This document shows positions 1 through 7,407 of a DNA stretch of 10,836 nucleotides, in pieces (positions within the stretch are counted from its first letter, which is position 1; the number at the start of each line of letters is the position of its first letter). Source of the stretch: Candidatus Hydrogenedentota bacterium (GTDB taxonomy: Bacteria; Hydrogenedentota; Hydrogenedentia; Hydrogenedentiales; GCA-2746185); assembly GCA_012965445.1 (NCBI GenBank), contig DTSJ01000242.1, positions 1-10,836 on the forward strand. Direction: 5' to 3'. The position numbers and the translations under genes are program-made. The notes under the pieces are model-generated. The model saw only the letters and a program-made list of their open reading frames with translations. It was not told where the DNA came from and searched no databases.

Positions 1-12
1 CCTAAGTCTGGG

Positions 13-351
13 TCATGCGAGGCGAGGCATTTTACTTCGCAGTCTTGTTTGGCCCTGACGGCTTCTTCTTCTTTTACGGCTTCTTCTTTTACCTTCTGCC
101 TGAGTTTTGCCTTTGAGCATGGAGGTCATGACGGATGCAGAGGATTTGGATATCGCGCATCCGGCTCCTTCAAACTTGATGTCATCGATTACGTCGTTGT
201 CCCCGATTTTCAGGAATATCGTGAATTGATCTCCGCACAGTGCGTTGTAGCCTTCGGCTTTGTGATCAGGGTTTTCCATTTCGCCGTAGTTTCGCGGCGA
301 CTTGTTGTGGTCGAGGATAACTTTTTCGTATAGGGAGCGTTGGTCTGGCAT
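13..351 (-). CDS. sufU: SufU-type iron-sulfur sulfurtransferase/scaffold, probably frame-disrupted at the C-terminus
   Basis: SufU takes persulfide sulfur from the cysteine desulfurase SufS through a zinc site and passes it to SufBCD. Residues 1-83 match the family well: the N-terminal LYEKVILDHNKSPRN, C39-G-D41 (ALCGD) and C65 in GAGCAIS are two Cys and one Asp of the Cys/Asp/Cys/Cys zinc set. After about residue 84 the frame turns into an Arg/Lys/Ser-rich tail (KRRSRKRRRSR) and stops at 112 aa, against roughly 140-150 aa usual for the family. The third Cys is missing in this frame. In the +1 frame from about position 93 the reading VKEEA..VKEEEAVR..EVKC restores a VR-x-VKC pattern like that before the third zinc Cys (codon at 27-29), and it stays open to position 1. 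The start overlaps the sufS stop (TAATG), so translation is probably coupled. I infer an indel, either real or an assembly error. Identity is fairly sure; the 3' end as given is probably wrong. Confidence 0.8.
   Translation of the reverse strand: MPDQRSLYEKVILDHNKSPRNYGEMENPDHKAEGYNALCGDQFTIFLKIGDNDVIDDIKFEGAGCAISKSSASVMTSMLKGKTQAEGKRRSRKRRRSRQGQTRLRSKMPRLA
60..92 (-). repeat. Two adjacent purine-rich direct repeats in sufU
   Basis: On the coding strand GTAAAAGAAGAAGCC (78-92) is followed directly by GTAAAAGAAGAAGAAGCC (60-77). The copies differ by one GAA triplet. In the +1 frame they read VKEEA and VKEEEA; in the sufU frame they give the Arg-rich tail. They look like a local tandem duplication replacing the helical segment normally found between the second and third zinc cysteines of SufU. 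Confidence 0.75.
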
Positions 352-1589
352 TATCTGAACATCTCGTTTACTTTTCCGAGCGCGATGACGAGCGCGTCGA
401 TGTCGTCTTTCGTGTTGTAAAGCGCGACTGAGGCGCGGGCGGTGGCCGGGATACCGAAGTGTTTCATGACGGGTTGTGCGCAGTGGTGTCCGGCGCGAAT
501 GGCGACTCCTTCTCCATCGAGGATCTGTCCGATGTCGTGGGGATGGGCTGCGTCCATTATGAATCCCATGACGCCGGCTTTATGTTCGGCCGTGCCGATC
601 ATGCGCAAGCCGTCGACCGTCTTGAGTGCTTCGGATCCGTAGGCGAGCAGTTCCGCTTCATGGGCGGCGATGTTGTCCATGCCGATGTTCATCAGATAGT
701 CGATGGCGGCGCCGAGTCCGACTACGCCTGCAATGTTCGGGGTGCCGGCTTCGAATTTGAAGGGGACCTTGTTATAGATGGTTTCTTCGAAGGTGACTGA
801 GAGAATCATGTCGCCGCCGCCTTTGAAGGGGGGCATTTTTTCGAGAAGTTCCGCTTTCCCGTAGAGCGCGCCGACACCGGTGGGTCCGCACATTTTATGC
901 GGGGCTATCGATAGGAAATCGCAGTCGAGATCCTGGACATCAATGCGCAGGTGCGGCCCGGCCTGGGCTGAATCGAGCAGAACAACGGCCCCGACATTGT
1001 GTGCCATTTCGATGATTCGTTTGACCGGGTTGACTGTGCCGAGCGCGTTGGATACGTGAACGAGGCCGACGAATTTGGTTTTTTCGGAGAGGAGCGCCTC
1101 GAAGTCTTCGAGAATGATTTCGCCGTCGTCGTTGATGGGGGCGATTCTGAGGGTTGCGCCGGTCGCTTCGCAGGCGATCTGCCAGGGTACGATGTTGGAG
1201 TGGTGTTCCATACCGGAGATGAGGATTTCATCGCCTTCTTTGAGGAAAGGATGGACGTAGGAATGGGCGACCAGGTTTATGGCGTCGGTGTTGCCTGAGG
1301 TGAAGATGATATTGTCGGCCGAGGGCGCATTGAAAAACTGCTGGACTCTATCTCTGGTCGCGTCGTATTTGTCGGTGGCGAGTTGGCTTAGGTAATGGAT
1401 GCCGCGATGCACGTTCGCGTTTTCGCTGGAGTAGTATTGTGTGATCGCGTCGATGACGGCCCGTGGTTTCTGGCTGGTCGCGGCGTTGTCGAGATAGACT
1501 AGCGGCTTGCCGTGGGGATGCACGGTATCGAATATCGGGAAATCTGCCCGGATGGCTTCGATGTTGTAGGCTTTGGTTTCGGTTGACAT
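351..1589 (-). CDS. sufS: Cysteine desulfurase, SufS (group II)
   Basis: A PLP enzyme that removes sulfur from L-cysteine, giving alanine and a protein persulfide that feeds the SUF scaffold. It is 412 aa, close to the usual ~406. Visible sites: EHHSN with H129 (stacks on PLP), D206-S-A-Q209 (contacts the pyridine ring), K232 in PHKMCGPTG (Schiff-base lysine), C370 in RAGHHCAQP (persulfide cysteine, group II context), and R385 in TARASVALYNT (substrate carboxylate). Two cofactor-loop motifs differ from the form I expect: SGNTDAIN at 98-105 in place of RGTTEAIN, and IAPHK at 228-232 in place of FSGHK, so the usual phosphate-contact Ser is Ala. The start lies 9 nt after the sufD stop, with AAGG overlapping that stop as the ribosome site. 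The stop overlaps the sufU start by one base, matching the SufS-SufU partnership. Confidence 0.96.
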   Translation of the reverse strand: MSTETKAYNIEAIRADFPIFDTVHPHGKPLVYLDNAATSQKPRAVIDAITQYYSSENANVHRGIHYLSQLATDKYDATRDRVQQFFNAPSADNIIFTSGNTDAINLVAHSYVHPFLKEGDEILISGMEHHSNIVPWQIACEATGATLRIAPINDDGEIILEDFEALLSEKTKFVGLVHVSNALGTVNPVKRIIEMAHNVGAVVLLDSAQAGPHLRIDVQDLDCDFLSIAPHKMCGPTGVGALYGKAELLEKMPPFKGGGDMILSVTFEETIYNKVPFKFEAGTPNIAGVVGLGAAIDYLMNIGMDNIAAHEAELLAYGSEALKTVDGLRMIGTAEHKAGVMGFIMDAAHPHDIGQILDGEGVAIRAGHHCAQPVMKHFGIPATARASVALYNTKDDIDALVIALGKVNEMFR

Positions 1590-1598
1590 GGCGTTGCC

Positions 1599-2909
1599 TT
1601 ATTTCGGGCTGTACTTGTTGAACACGTATTTTGTCAGACGGTCCTTTAGCGGCTCAAGGGCGATGCTGTCTACCACTTCCGCAGCGAAGCCATAGGTGAG
1701 GATTCCGTCCGCGGTCTCGGCGTCCATTCCGCGACTCTGGAAGTAAAACACGAGTTCGGGAGGGAAGGAGCCGATGGTCGCGCCGTGTGTGCATTTTACG
1801 TCGTCCGCAAAGATTTCGAGCTGCGGATTCGTGTCGATGACGGCATCGCCGGAGAGCAGCAGATTATTGTTGAGCTGATCGGAGTCGGTCTTCTGGGAAT
1901 TGGGTGGTACAAGGACTTTGCCGGTGAACACCGATTGGCTGGCACCGTCGAGTACGCCTTTGTAAGCCATGCGGCTGTAGCATCTGGATACGGCGTGTTC
2001 AACGAAGAGGGCGTTGTCGATAGTGCGATCTTCGTCGTTGAGGTATAGTCCGTTGAGGTCGCAGGTGCCGTTTTCGCCCGCGAGTTTAACGCGCAGTTCG
2101 TTGCGGACAATTTTTCCGGAGAGGGTTATGTTGAAAGTTTTGACGCTGGTGTCGCGGCCCTGAACGATTTGTGTGGTCATCAGGTGGTAGCTTTGTGCGC
2201 CTTCATTTACGATTTTGTGACGCGTGACGGTTGCGTTGTCGCCCGCGACGATTTCGGTGACGGCGTTGGTCAGGTAGTCTGCCGTGTCGGGGAGTCCCAC
2301 GTAGGATTCGATGATGTTTACTTCGGAGGATTCGCCTACGACAAAAAGGTTGCGCGGATGGGTGACGACAGCTTCTTTGCTCGTTGAAATATAAAGTAGG
2401 TGAATGGGTATTTCAACTTTTGTGTTTTTCGGAATTTCGATGTAGGTTCCTTCCTGGATGAAGGCTGTATTCAGGGGAACGAAGGCGCTGGTGTTGTCGA
2501 CGTGCTGATTGAGATTCTCTTTCAGTGCATCGGACGATTTGATTAGTGCCTTAGATAAACATGAGACCTCGAAAGCTCCGGGTTGGTCGTTGAGATTGGA
2601 CAGGGCCTGAGAGAAGTGCCCATCGATAAAGACAAGCTCCAGGAACCTAGCATCAGCGTAGGAATAGGGGGCGATATCCTGAATGGTATTGGTATCGCCG
2701 GATGCTGTGCAAAAAGTTGTGCGGAGGATCGATTTGATGTCGGTGTTGCGCCAGGCTTCTTCTTTGTAATACGGAAATTCCATTCCCGCGAACACGGCAG
2801 CACCTTCGTTGCGCAGGTCCGCTATCCACGGCAGCGTGGTCTCGTTCGTGAGTTCATCGAAGTCCGCGAGGTATTGCGCGCGATCTGTTTGTTCGGCAAC
2901 TTGGGTCAT
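1599..2909 (-). CDS. sufD: Fe-S cluster assembly protein SufD
   Basis: A component of the cytosolic SufBC2D scaffold. SufD pairs with SufB through a right-handed beta-helix core and binds one SufC; it is needed for iron entry. It is 436 aa, typical for SufD. The N-terminal helical part has the family motif YYKEEAWRNTD (47-57), followed by a repetitive beta-rich core (about 150-380). The C-terminal helical part contains VKCTHGATIG (371-380), where H375 matches the functionally important His360 of E. coli SufD, then FYFQSRGMDAETADGIL. These features separate it from SufB, which carries a catalytic Cys instead. The start is 30 nt after the sufC stop, with only a distant GGAG ahead of it, so translation may lean on coupling within the operon. 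Confidence 0.95.
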   Translation of the reverse strand: MTQVAEQTDRAQYLADFDELTNETTLPWIADLRNEGAAVFAGMEFPYYKEEAWRNTDIKSILRTTFCTASGDTNTIQDIAPYSYADARFLELVFIDGHFSQALSNLNDQPGAFEVSCLSKALIKSSDALKENLNQHVDNTSAFVPLNTAFIQEGTYIEIPKNTKVEIPIHLLYISTSKEAVVTHPRNLFVVGESSEVNIIESYVGLPDTADYLTNAVTEIVAGDNATVTRHKIVNEGAQSYHLMTTQIVQGRDTSVKTFNITLSGKIVRNELRVKLAGENGTCDLNGLYLNDEDRTIDNALFVEHAVSRCYSRMAYKGVLDGASQSVFTGKVLVPPNSQKTDSDQLNNNLLLSGDAVIDTNPQLEIFADDVKCTHGATIGSFPPELVFYFQSRGMDAETADGILTYGFAAEVVDSIALEPLKDRLTKYVFNKYSPK

Positions 2910-2939
2910 GATTTCAGTTCTTTACTCCGTGTGACCGGG

Positions 2940-3692
2940 TCAGGCCGGGTTCAGTTCGCGAATCCAGTCGTAGCCTTTTTCTTCGAGTTCCATAGCGAGT
3001 TCGGGGCCGCCGGATTTTACGATGCGTCCTTGGTAGAGGACATGTACGAAGTCGGGCTTCACGTAGTCGAGGAGACGTTGATAGTGGGTGATGAGTACAA
3101 AGGCGCGTTCCGGATCGCGAAGGTTGTTGATGCCGTCGGAGACGATGCGGAGCGCGTCGATGTCGAGGCCGGAGTCGGTCTCATCCAATATGGCAAGCTT
3201 GGGCTCCATGACGGCCATCTGCAATATTTCGTTACGTTTTTTCTCGCCGCCCGAGAAGCCTTCGTTGACGTTGCGGTCGGCGAAGTGCAGGGGGACGTTT
3301 ACGAGTTCCATTTTCTCGGCGAGGAGCCCCTGGAACTCGATCGCGTCGAGTTCTTCCAGGCCGTGGCTTTTTCGGACTTCGTTGAGCGAGGACTGAAGAA
3401 AATAGGCGTTGGAAATGCCGGGTATTTCGACGGGGTACTGGAATGCGAGGAAGAGGCCCAGGCGCGCGCGCTCTTCGGGCGGCATTTCGAGGAGGTCGTT
3501 GTCGAGAAAGGTCGCGGACCCTTCGGTGATGTCGTATGCACTGTGTCCGGCGAGGGCTTGGGCGAGGGTGCTTTTGCCGGAGCCGTTGGGCCCCATGATG
3601 GCGTGGACTTCGCCGGCGTTGACGGTCAGATCGAGACCTTTTAGAATCTCGGTGTCTTCGACGCTAACGTGAAAATTCTTGACTTCCAGCAT
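2940..3692 (-). CDS. sufC: Fe-S cluster assembly ATPase SufC
   Basis: The ABC-type ATPase of the SufBC2D complex; ATP-driven dimerisation reshapes SufB-SufD for cluster building. It is soluble, with no membrane segments. It is 250 aa, the usual size. Motifs in order: Walker A GPNGSGKS (34-41, K40), Q-loop Q85 in LAFQYP, ABC signature FSGGEKKR (146-153), Walker B LAILDETDSGLD (168-179) with catalytic E171, and switch H203 in ITHYQR. The FSGGEKKRNEI signature and the DETDSGLD run are typical of SufC rather than of transporter ATPases. It lies between sufB (58 nt upstream) and sufD (30 nt downstream). The nearest Shine-Dalgarno-like stretch (GGGAG) is about 13 nt from the ATG, rather far. Confidence 0.97.
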   Translation of the reverse strand: MLEVKNFHVSVEDTEILKGLDLTVNAGEVHAIMGPNGSGKSTLAQALAGHSAYDITEGSATFLDNDLLEMPPEERARLGLFLAFQYPVEIPGISNAYFLQSSLNEVRKSHGLEELDAIEFQGLLAEKMELVNVPLHFADRNVNEGFSGGEKKRNEILQMAVMEPKLAILDETDSGLDIDALRIVSDGINNLRDPERAFVLITHYQRLLDYVKPDFVHVLYQGRIVKSGGPELAMELEEKGYDWIRELNPA

Positions 3693-3750
3693 AATATTTG
3701 TGTGACTCCCTGAACCTGAAGAAATGATTTGCAGATGGCGGATTTAGTGT

Positions 3751-5241
3751 TTAGCCGACGCTGCCTTCGAGTGTGAGGCCGAGCAGGTTGCTGGCTTCTA
3801 CGGCGAATTCCATGGGCAGATGGTCGAATACTTCTTTGCAGTATCCATTGATGATGGTGGACACTGCGTCATCGGTGGACATGCCCCGCTGTTGACAGTA
3901 GAAGAGCTGGTCCTCGCTGATTTTTGAGGTGGACGCCTCGTGCTCAACGTTGGACGTGGTATTTTTGACTTCAATGGTCGGGAATGTGTGTGCGCCGCAT
4001 TTGTCGCCGATGAGCAGAGAATCGCATTGCGTGTAACTGCGCGAGTTCGCGGCTTTGGGCATGATTTTAATCAGGCCGCGGTAACTGTTTTGGCCGTGTC
4101 CTGCGGAAATGGTTTTCGAGATGACGGTACTCTTGGTGTTTTTCCCGATGTGGATCATCTTAGTACCCGTATCGGCCTGCTGACGTTTGTGGCTGACGGC
4201 GACGGAATAGAATTCACCAACGGAGTTGTCCCCGATGAGCAGGCAGCTTGGGTATTTCCAGGTGATAGCCGATCCGGTTTCAACCTGCGTCCAGGAGATG
4301 CGTGAGTTTACGCCTTGGCATTTTCCGCGTTTGGTGACGAAGTTGTAGATGCCGCCGACTCCTTCGTCGTTGCCTGCGTACCAGTTTTGTACGGTTGAAT
4401 AGCTGACGGCGGCATTGTCGAGTGCAATGATTTCCACAACGGCCGCGTGCAGCTGATTCTCGTCGCGCTGAGGAGCCGTGCAGCCTTCGAGGTAGTTTAC
4501 GGCCGCGCCATCTTCGGCGATGATCAGCGTGCGCTCGAATTGACCGGTCTGTGCCTGATTGATGCGGAAGTACGTCGAGAGGTCCATCGGGCATCGAACG
4601 CCTTTCGGAATGAAGGCGAAGGAGCCGTCTGTGAATACAGCGGAGTTGAGTGCTGCGTAGAAATTGTCGTTGGTCGGGACGACTGACCCCAGATACTTTT
4701 TGACGAGTTCAGGATGCTCTTTGACGGCATCGCTGAACGAGCCGAAGATGATTCCCTGTTTCGCGAGGATGTCTTTGTGGGTCGTGGCAACGGAAACGCT
4801 GTCGAATACGGCATCGACCGCTACGCCGGCGAGTTGTTTTTGTTCGTCAATGGGAACGCCAAGTTTTTCGAAGGTCCTGAGCAGTTCAGGATCGACTTCG
4901 TCCATGCTCGCGAGGAGTTTTTTCTGTTTCGGGGCGGAATAATACGAAACCGCCTGATAATCGATTTTGGGGTAATCGCCGTTTAACCAGTGAGGCTCTT
5001 CCATCGTGAGCCAGTGGCGGTAGGCTTTGAGGCGCCATTCCAGAAGCCATTCAGGCTCTTCCTTTTTAGCAGACAATGCGCGAATCACATCTTCGTTCAG
5101 GCCTGGCGGGAAGGTGTCCGAATCAATATCCGTAGACCAGCCGTGTTTGTACTCGGTATTGGCGAGTTCGGCGGCCTTTTGATTGCTCTGTTCTACGCGG
5201 CTTCCGGTATATTCGGATGCCATTATATCTTGTGAACTCAT
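3751..5241 (-). CDS. sufB: Fe-S cluster assembly scaffold SufB
   Basis: The scaffold subunit on which the nascent Fe-S cluster is built, within SufBC2D. It is 496 aa, nearly identical in length to E. coli SufB (495). The conserved residues line up: C254 in LEGCTAP, C406 in YTQCDS (E. coli Cys405, sulfur acceptor and cluster site), and H434/E435 in VEHEAST (E. coli His433/Glu434). The C-terminus ends in LEGSVG, as in the family. The start at 5241 is chosen over the in-frame Met7 (5223) because AGGTGA lies 4 nt upstream of it and nothing similar precedes Met7. It is the first gene of the operon, so its 5' region probably carries the main promoter. No regulator gene is adjacent in the 257 nt between it and the transporter. 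Confidence 0.97.
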   Translation of the reverse strand: MSSQDIMASEYTGSRVEQSNQKAAELANTEYKHGWSTDIDSDTFPPGLNEDVIRALSAKKEEPEWLLEWRLKAYRHWLTMEEPHWLNGDYPKIDYQAVSYYSAPKQKKLLASMDEVDPELLRTFEKLGVPIDEQKQLAGVAVDAVFDSVSVATTHKDILAKQGIIFGSFSDAVKEHPELVKKYLGSVVPTNDNFYAALNSAVFTDGSFAFIPKGVRCPMDLSTYFRINQAQTGQFERTLIIAEDGAAVNYLEGCTAPQRDENQLHAAVVEIIALDNAAVSYSTVQNWYAGNDEGVGGIYNFVTKRGKCQGVNSRISWTQVETGSAITWKYPSCLLIGDNSVGEFYSVAVSHKRQQADTGTKMIHIGKNTKSTVISKTISAGHGQNSYRGLIKIMPKAANSRSYTQCDSLLIGDKCGAHTFPTIEVKNTTSNVEHEASTSKISEDQLFYCQQRGMSTDDAVSTIINGYCKEVFDHLPMEFAVEASNLLGLTLEGSVG

Positions 5242-5245
5242 TGAT

Positions 5246-5251
5246 TCACCT
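5246..5251 (-). promoter_or_regulatory. Ribosome binding site of sufB
   Basis: AGGTGA on the minus strand, followed by ATCA and the ATG. It is the clearest Shine-Dalgarno match in the SUF operon and decides the first Met over Met7. Confidence 0.6.
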
Positions 5252-5268
5252 GTGGTTGTAAATAGACT

Positions 5269-5397
5269 TTACTTGTCGACAGTGCGGCAGGTCAGTTGGG
5301 TCGTGACATCCAGAGAACGTTCGCTTTTCCGGAATTGCCCCATTTGTTCGACAAAAGAAGAATCCGGCTCATAACCAAGCCCGGTAACATAGCACAT
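5269..5397 (-). CDS. Possible 42-aa small protein or leader ORF upstream of sufB
   Basis: Minus-strand ATG..TAA reading MCYVTGLGYEPD..., ending TCRTVDK, 27 nt before sufB. The product is mixed, polar and soluble-looking with two Cys; I recognise no family. The same frame stays open upstream without a start codon to 5436 (EFVSKWIENTE), and only a weak purine stretch precedes the ATG at 5397. A well-spaced ribosome site (AAGGGTGA, 5437-5444) serves an ATG at 5432, which is one frame off and stops after 7 codons. A single-base insertion just after that ATG would give one ORF of about 54 codons. It may be a real small gene, a leader peptide, a gene remnant, or chance; a plus-strand frame is also open here, so openness alone is weak support. 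Confidence 0.3.
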   Translation of the reverse strand: MCYVTGLGYEPDSSFVEQMGQFRKSERSLDVTTQLTCRTVDK

Positions 5398-5454
5398 TTC
5401 GGTGTTCTCTATCCATTTCGAGACGAATTCATAGGCTCACCCTTGAAAACGCAG

Positions 5455-5478
5455 TTGCGGCAAAGGATATTCCCGCAA
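5455..5478 (-). terminator. Weak candidate hairpin downstream of the ABC transporter
   Basis: TTGCGG and CCGCAA form a perfect 6-bp inverted repeat around a 12-nt loop, 20 nt after the transporter stop codon. On the minus-strand transcript the 3' arm is followed by CTGCGTTTTC, a short T run that starts only 5 nt beyond the stem. The stem is short and the T tract poor, so termination is uncertain. If it fails, the transporter would be co-transcribed with the SUF operon. Confidence 0.25.
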
Positions 5479-5498
5479 GGACTTAGACGATTCAACGT

Positions 5499-7271
5499 TT
5501 AAGCGGGGTTTTCGTCGAGGTGTTCGAGGCGGATGTACCCGAATTGTTCTTCGCAGAGGGCGCGGTAGGGGCCTTCTATCTGGATGAGGGAGTCGTGGGT
5601 GCCGGATTGGACGATTCGGCCGTCTTCTAGGACGATGACACGGTCGCAACCCACGATGGTGGAGAGGCGGTGCGCGATGACGAGGGTGGTGCGGCCTTCC
5701 ATGAGTTCGGTGAGGGCTTCCTGGATGATGTTTTCGGCGTGGGAGTCGAGGCTGGAGGTGGCCTCGTCGAGAATGAGGATGCGGGGATCGCGCAGGAACG
5801 CGCGGGCGATGCTGATGCGTTGTTTCTGACCGCCGGAGAGTTTTACGCCGCGTTCGCCGATAACGGTGTCGTAGAGATCGGGGAGTTCATCGACGAATTC
5901 GTCTACGTGCGCCATGCTGGCGGCGTTGAGCATTTCGGTTTCGGTGGCGTTGCGTTTTCCGTAGAGAATGTTGTCGCGGATGGGGCCGCTGAACAGGACG
6001 GAGTCCTGGAGAACCATGCCGATGTTCTCGCGCAGGCTCTTGATCTGGAGTGTGTTGATGTTGGTATCGTCGACACGAATCTCGCCGGAGTTGGTTTCGT
6101 AGAATCGGGGTACGAGATTGACGAGTGTGCTTTTGCCTGCGCCGCTGCGTCCTACGAAGGCGACGGATTCGCCGGGCTGGATGGTGAAGGAGATGTCGTG
6201 GAGGACGGGTGTTTCGGGGTCGTAGCCGAAGGAGACGTTGCGGAACTCGATTTGGCCTTCGGGATTTTTGAGGCGTTTGGCTCCGCGCGCATCGGCGATG
6301 TCCGGGACTTCGTCGAAAACTTCGAAAACGCGATCCATCGCGGCGAGTCGTTCTTGCACGAGTGTTGAGGAGTCCGCGAGTCGTCGCGTGGGGAGGTACA
6401 GGTGCGAGATGAAGCCGTAGAACCAGATGAGCTGTTCGATGGCAAGGGTGTCATGGACTACACGAAATCCACCGTAGCCGATGACAACGAGCGGGCCTGC
6501 GGCCGTGAGGAATTCGGTGGCGGACATGTGGGTTGCCTGAATTCGAGTCTTGATCATAACTTTGCTGAGGTACACGCGGTGTCGTTTGAAAAATTCGATT
6601 TCCTCGGTCTTTTCGCGCACGAAGGAGAGGACGACGGAGAGTCCTGCGAGTTTTTCGGTGACTTCACCTGACATTTCGGACACTTGATCCTGGACATCCT
6701 TGGCGGATTCCCGCATGCGCGGATTCAGGACGATTATGGCGGAGCAGTATAAAGGAAGGGTGACGAGACTCGCGCAGGCGAGCCGCCAGTCGAGACTGAA
6801 CAGGAGCGCGACGACCCCTAGGAGGAAGAGGAAATCGATGAGCAATGTAATCACGCCGCGATCGAGGATGCCCTGGGCGGCGTTGATGTCGTTGATGAGG
6901 CGGGAGATGGTGGAGCCTGTTCTGCGGTTGGCGTGGTAGGCCATGCTGAGGCGCTGGATGTGGCGGTAGAGGTCGGTCCGGATGTCGAAAATGGTGCGAT
7001 TTCCGGCGAGTTCAGCGAAGTAGGTTCGGTAGTAGGTGATTGGCGCGCGCAGCAGGAAGGCGACGATGAGTGCAGAGAGAATGAGGACAAGTTTCTGGAT
7101 CTGCTCCTCCGGCGTGAGTTGTGCTTCGACGACGTTTCTGACGACGAGACCGAGTGCGCCGGGCAGCAGGAGCGCGAGCGAGAACTTAAACATGCCGAAA
7201 ATGATCGATGCGAGACAGACGTGCCAGTAGGGCCGCGCGTATTTCATGTATCGCCAGAAGGAGGGGGACAT
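5499..7271 (-). CDS. ABCB/MsbA-type ABC exporter half-transporter (TMD-NBD fusion)
   Basis: An inner-membrane ATP-driven exporter; two copies would form the pump. Substrate unknown: lipid A, other lipids, drugs or peptides are all possible for the family. Numbered from the upstream GTG at 7358, residues 36-340 form a six-helix membrane domain (first helix about 46-72) with the loop FDIRTDLYRHIQRLSMAYH. Residues 370-605 form the nucleotide-binding domain: Walker A GRSGAGKS (403-410), Q451 in VLQDS, signature LSGGQ (507-511), Walker B ILILDEATSSLD (527-538, catalytic E532), and switch H563 in IAHRLST. All catalytic parts are intact. I chose the ATG at 7271 (590 aa) because family similarity begins with FWRYMKYARPYW just after it. 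The GTG at 7358 adds 29 unconvincing residues but has an AAGG upstream. It is divergent from the propeller gene and 257 nt upstream of sufB. Confidence 0.93.
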   Translation of the reverse strand: MSPSFWRYMKYARPYWHVCLASIIFGMFKFSLALLLPGALGLVVRNVVEAQLTPEEQIQKLVLILSALIVAFLLRAPITYYRTYFAELAGNRTIFDIRTDLYRHIQRLSMAYHANRRTGSTISRLINDINAAQGILDRGVITLLIDFLFLLGVVALLFSLDWRLACASLVTLPLYCSAIIVLNPRMRESAKDVQDQVSEMSGEVTEKLAGLSVVLSFVREKTEEIEFFKRHRVYLSKVMIKTRIQATHMSATEFLTAAGPLVVIGYGGFRVVHDTLAIEQLIWFYGFISHLYLPTRRLADSSTLVQERLAAMDRVFEVFDEVPDIADARGAKRLKNPEGQIEFRNVSFGYDPETPVLHDISFTIQPGESVAFVGRSGAGKSTLVNLVPRFYETNSGEIRVDDTNINTLQIKSLRENIGMVLQDSVLFSGPIRDNILYGKRNATETEMLNAASMAHVDEFVDELPDLYDTVIGERGVKLSGGQKQRISIARAFLRDPRILILDEATSSLDSHAENIIQEALTELMEGRTTLVIAHRLSTIVGCDRVIVLEDGRIVQSGTHDSLIQIEGPYRALCEEQFGYIRLEHLDENPA

Positions 7272-7280
7272 TGTGGTTGG

Positions 7281-7291
7281 AGTATAGCATA
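7281..7291 (-). promoter_or_regulatory. Candidate -10 element(s) for the ABC transporter
   Basis: On the minus strand TATGCT overlaps TATACT, 9 nt before the ATG at 7271. Transcription starting about 7 nt beyond would give a nearly leaderless mRNA, consistent with the lack of a Shine-Dalgarno before that ATG. No convincing -35 was found 16-18 nt upstream. If the GTG at 7358 is the true start, this sequence is coding instead. Confidence 0.25.
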
Positions 7292-7407
7292 GCGGGAGCG
7301 CCGCGATTTCCGAGTTCGCTAGAGTTACGCTGCTGATTTTGGATTCGGGTCGGGACACCTGTTAACCTTGGACTGTGTTCGTCGGGGAGTTTGGAGACTA
7401 ACGCGTT

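Noticed and set aside
2583..3644. Long plus-strand open frame (353 codons) across sufC and sufD
   Set aside because: It lies antisense to two clearly identified SUF genes, has no family features, and is the kind of shadow expected opposite codon-biased genes.
5274..5281. TGTCGACA palindrome near sufB as a regulator operator
   Set aside because: Eight-base palindromes occur by chance (GAACGTTC lies nearby too), and it overlaps the end of the possible small ORF; it matches no operator I can name.
5395..5415. Extended -10-like TGCTATGTT with a weak -35 upstream of sufB
   Set aside because: Only 4 of 6 matches in each box, it overlaps the possible small ORF, and the promoter consensus of this lineage is unknown.
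5296..5502. Plus-strand open frame of 68 codons upstream of sufB
   Set aside because: It starts with TTG, has no Shine-Dalgarno, runs antisense into the transporter stop, and shows no recognisable motif.
5499..7271. Atm1-like sulfur/glutathione exporter linked to the SUF operon
   Set aside because: The neighbourhood is suggestive, but the membrane domain reads like MsbA/ABCB exporters; the Atm1 family stretch with ERG after the first intracellular loop is not seen (here ILDRGVITL).
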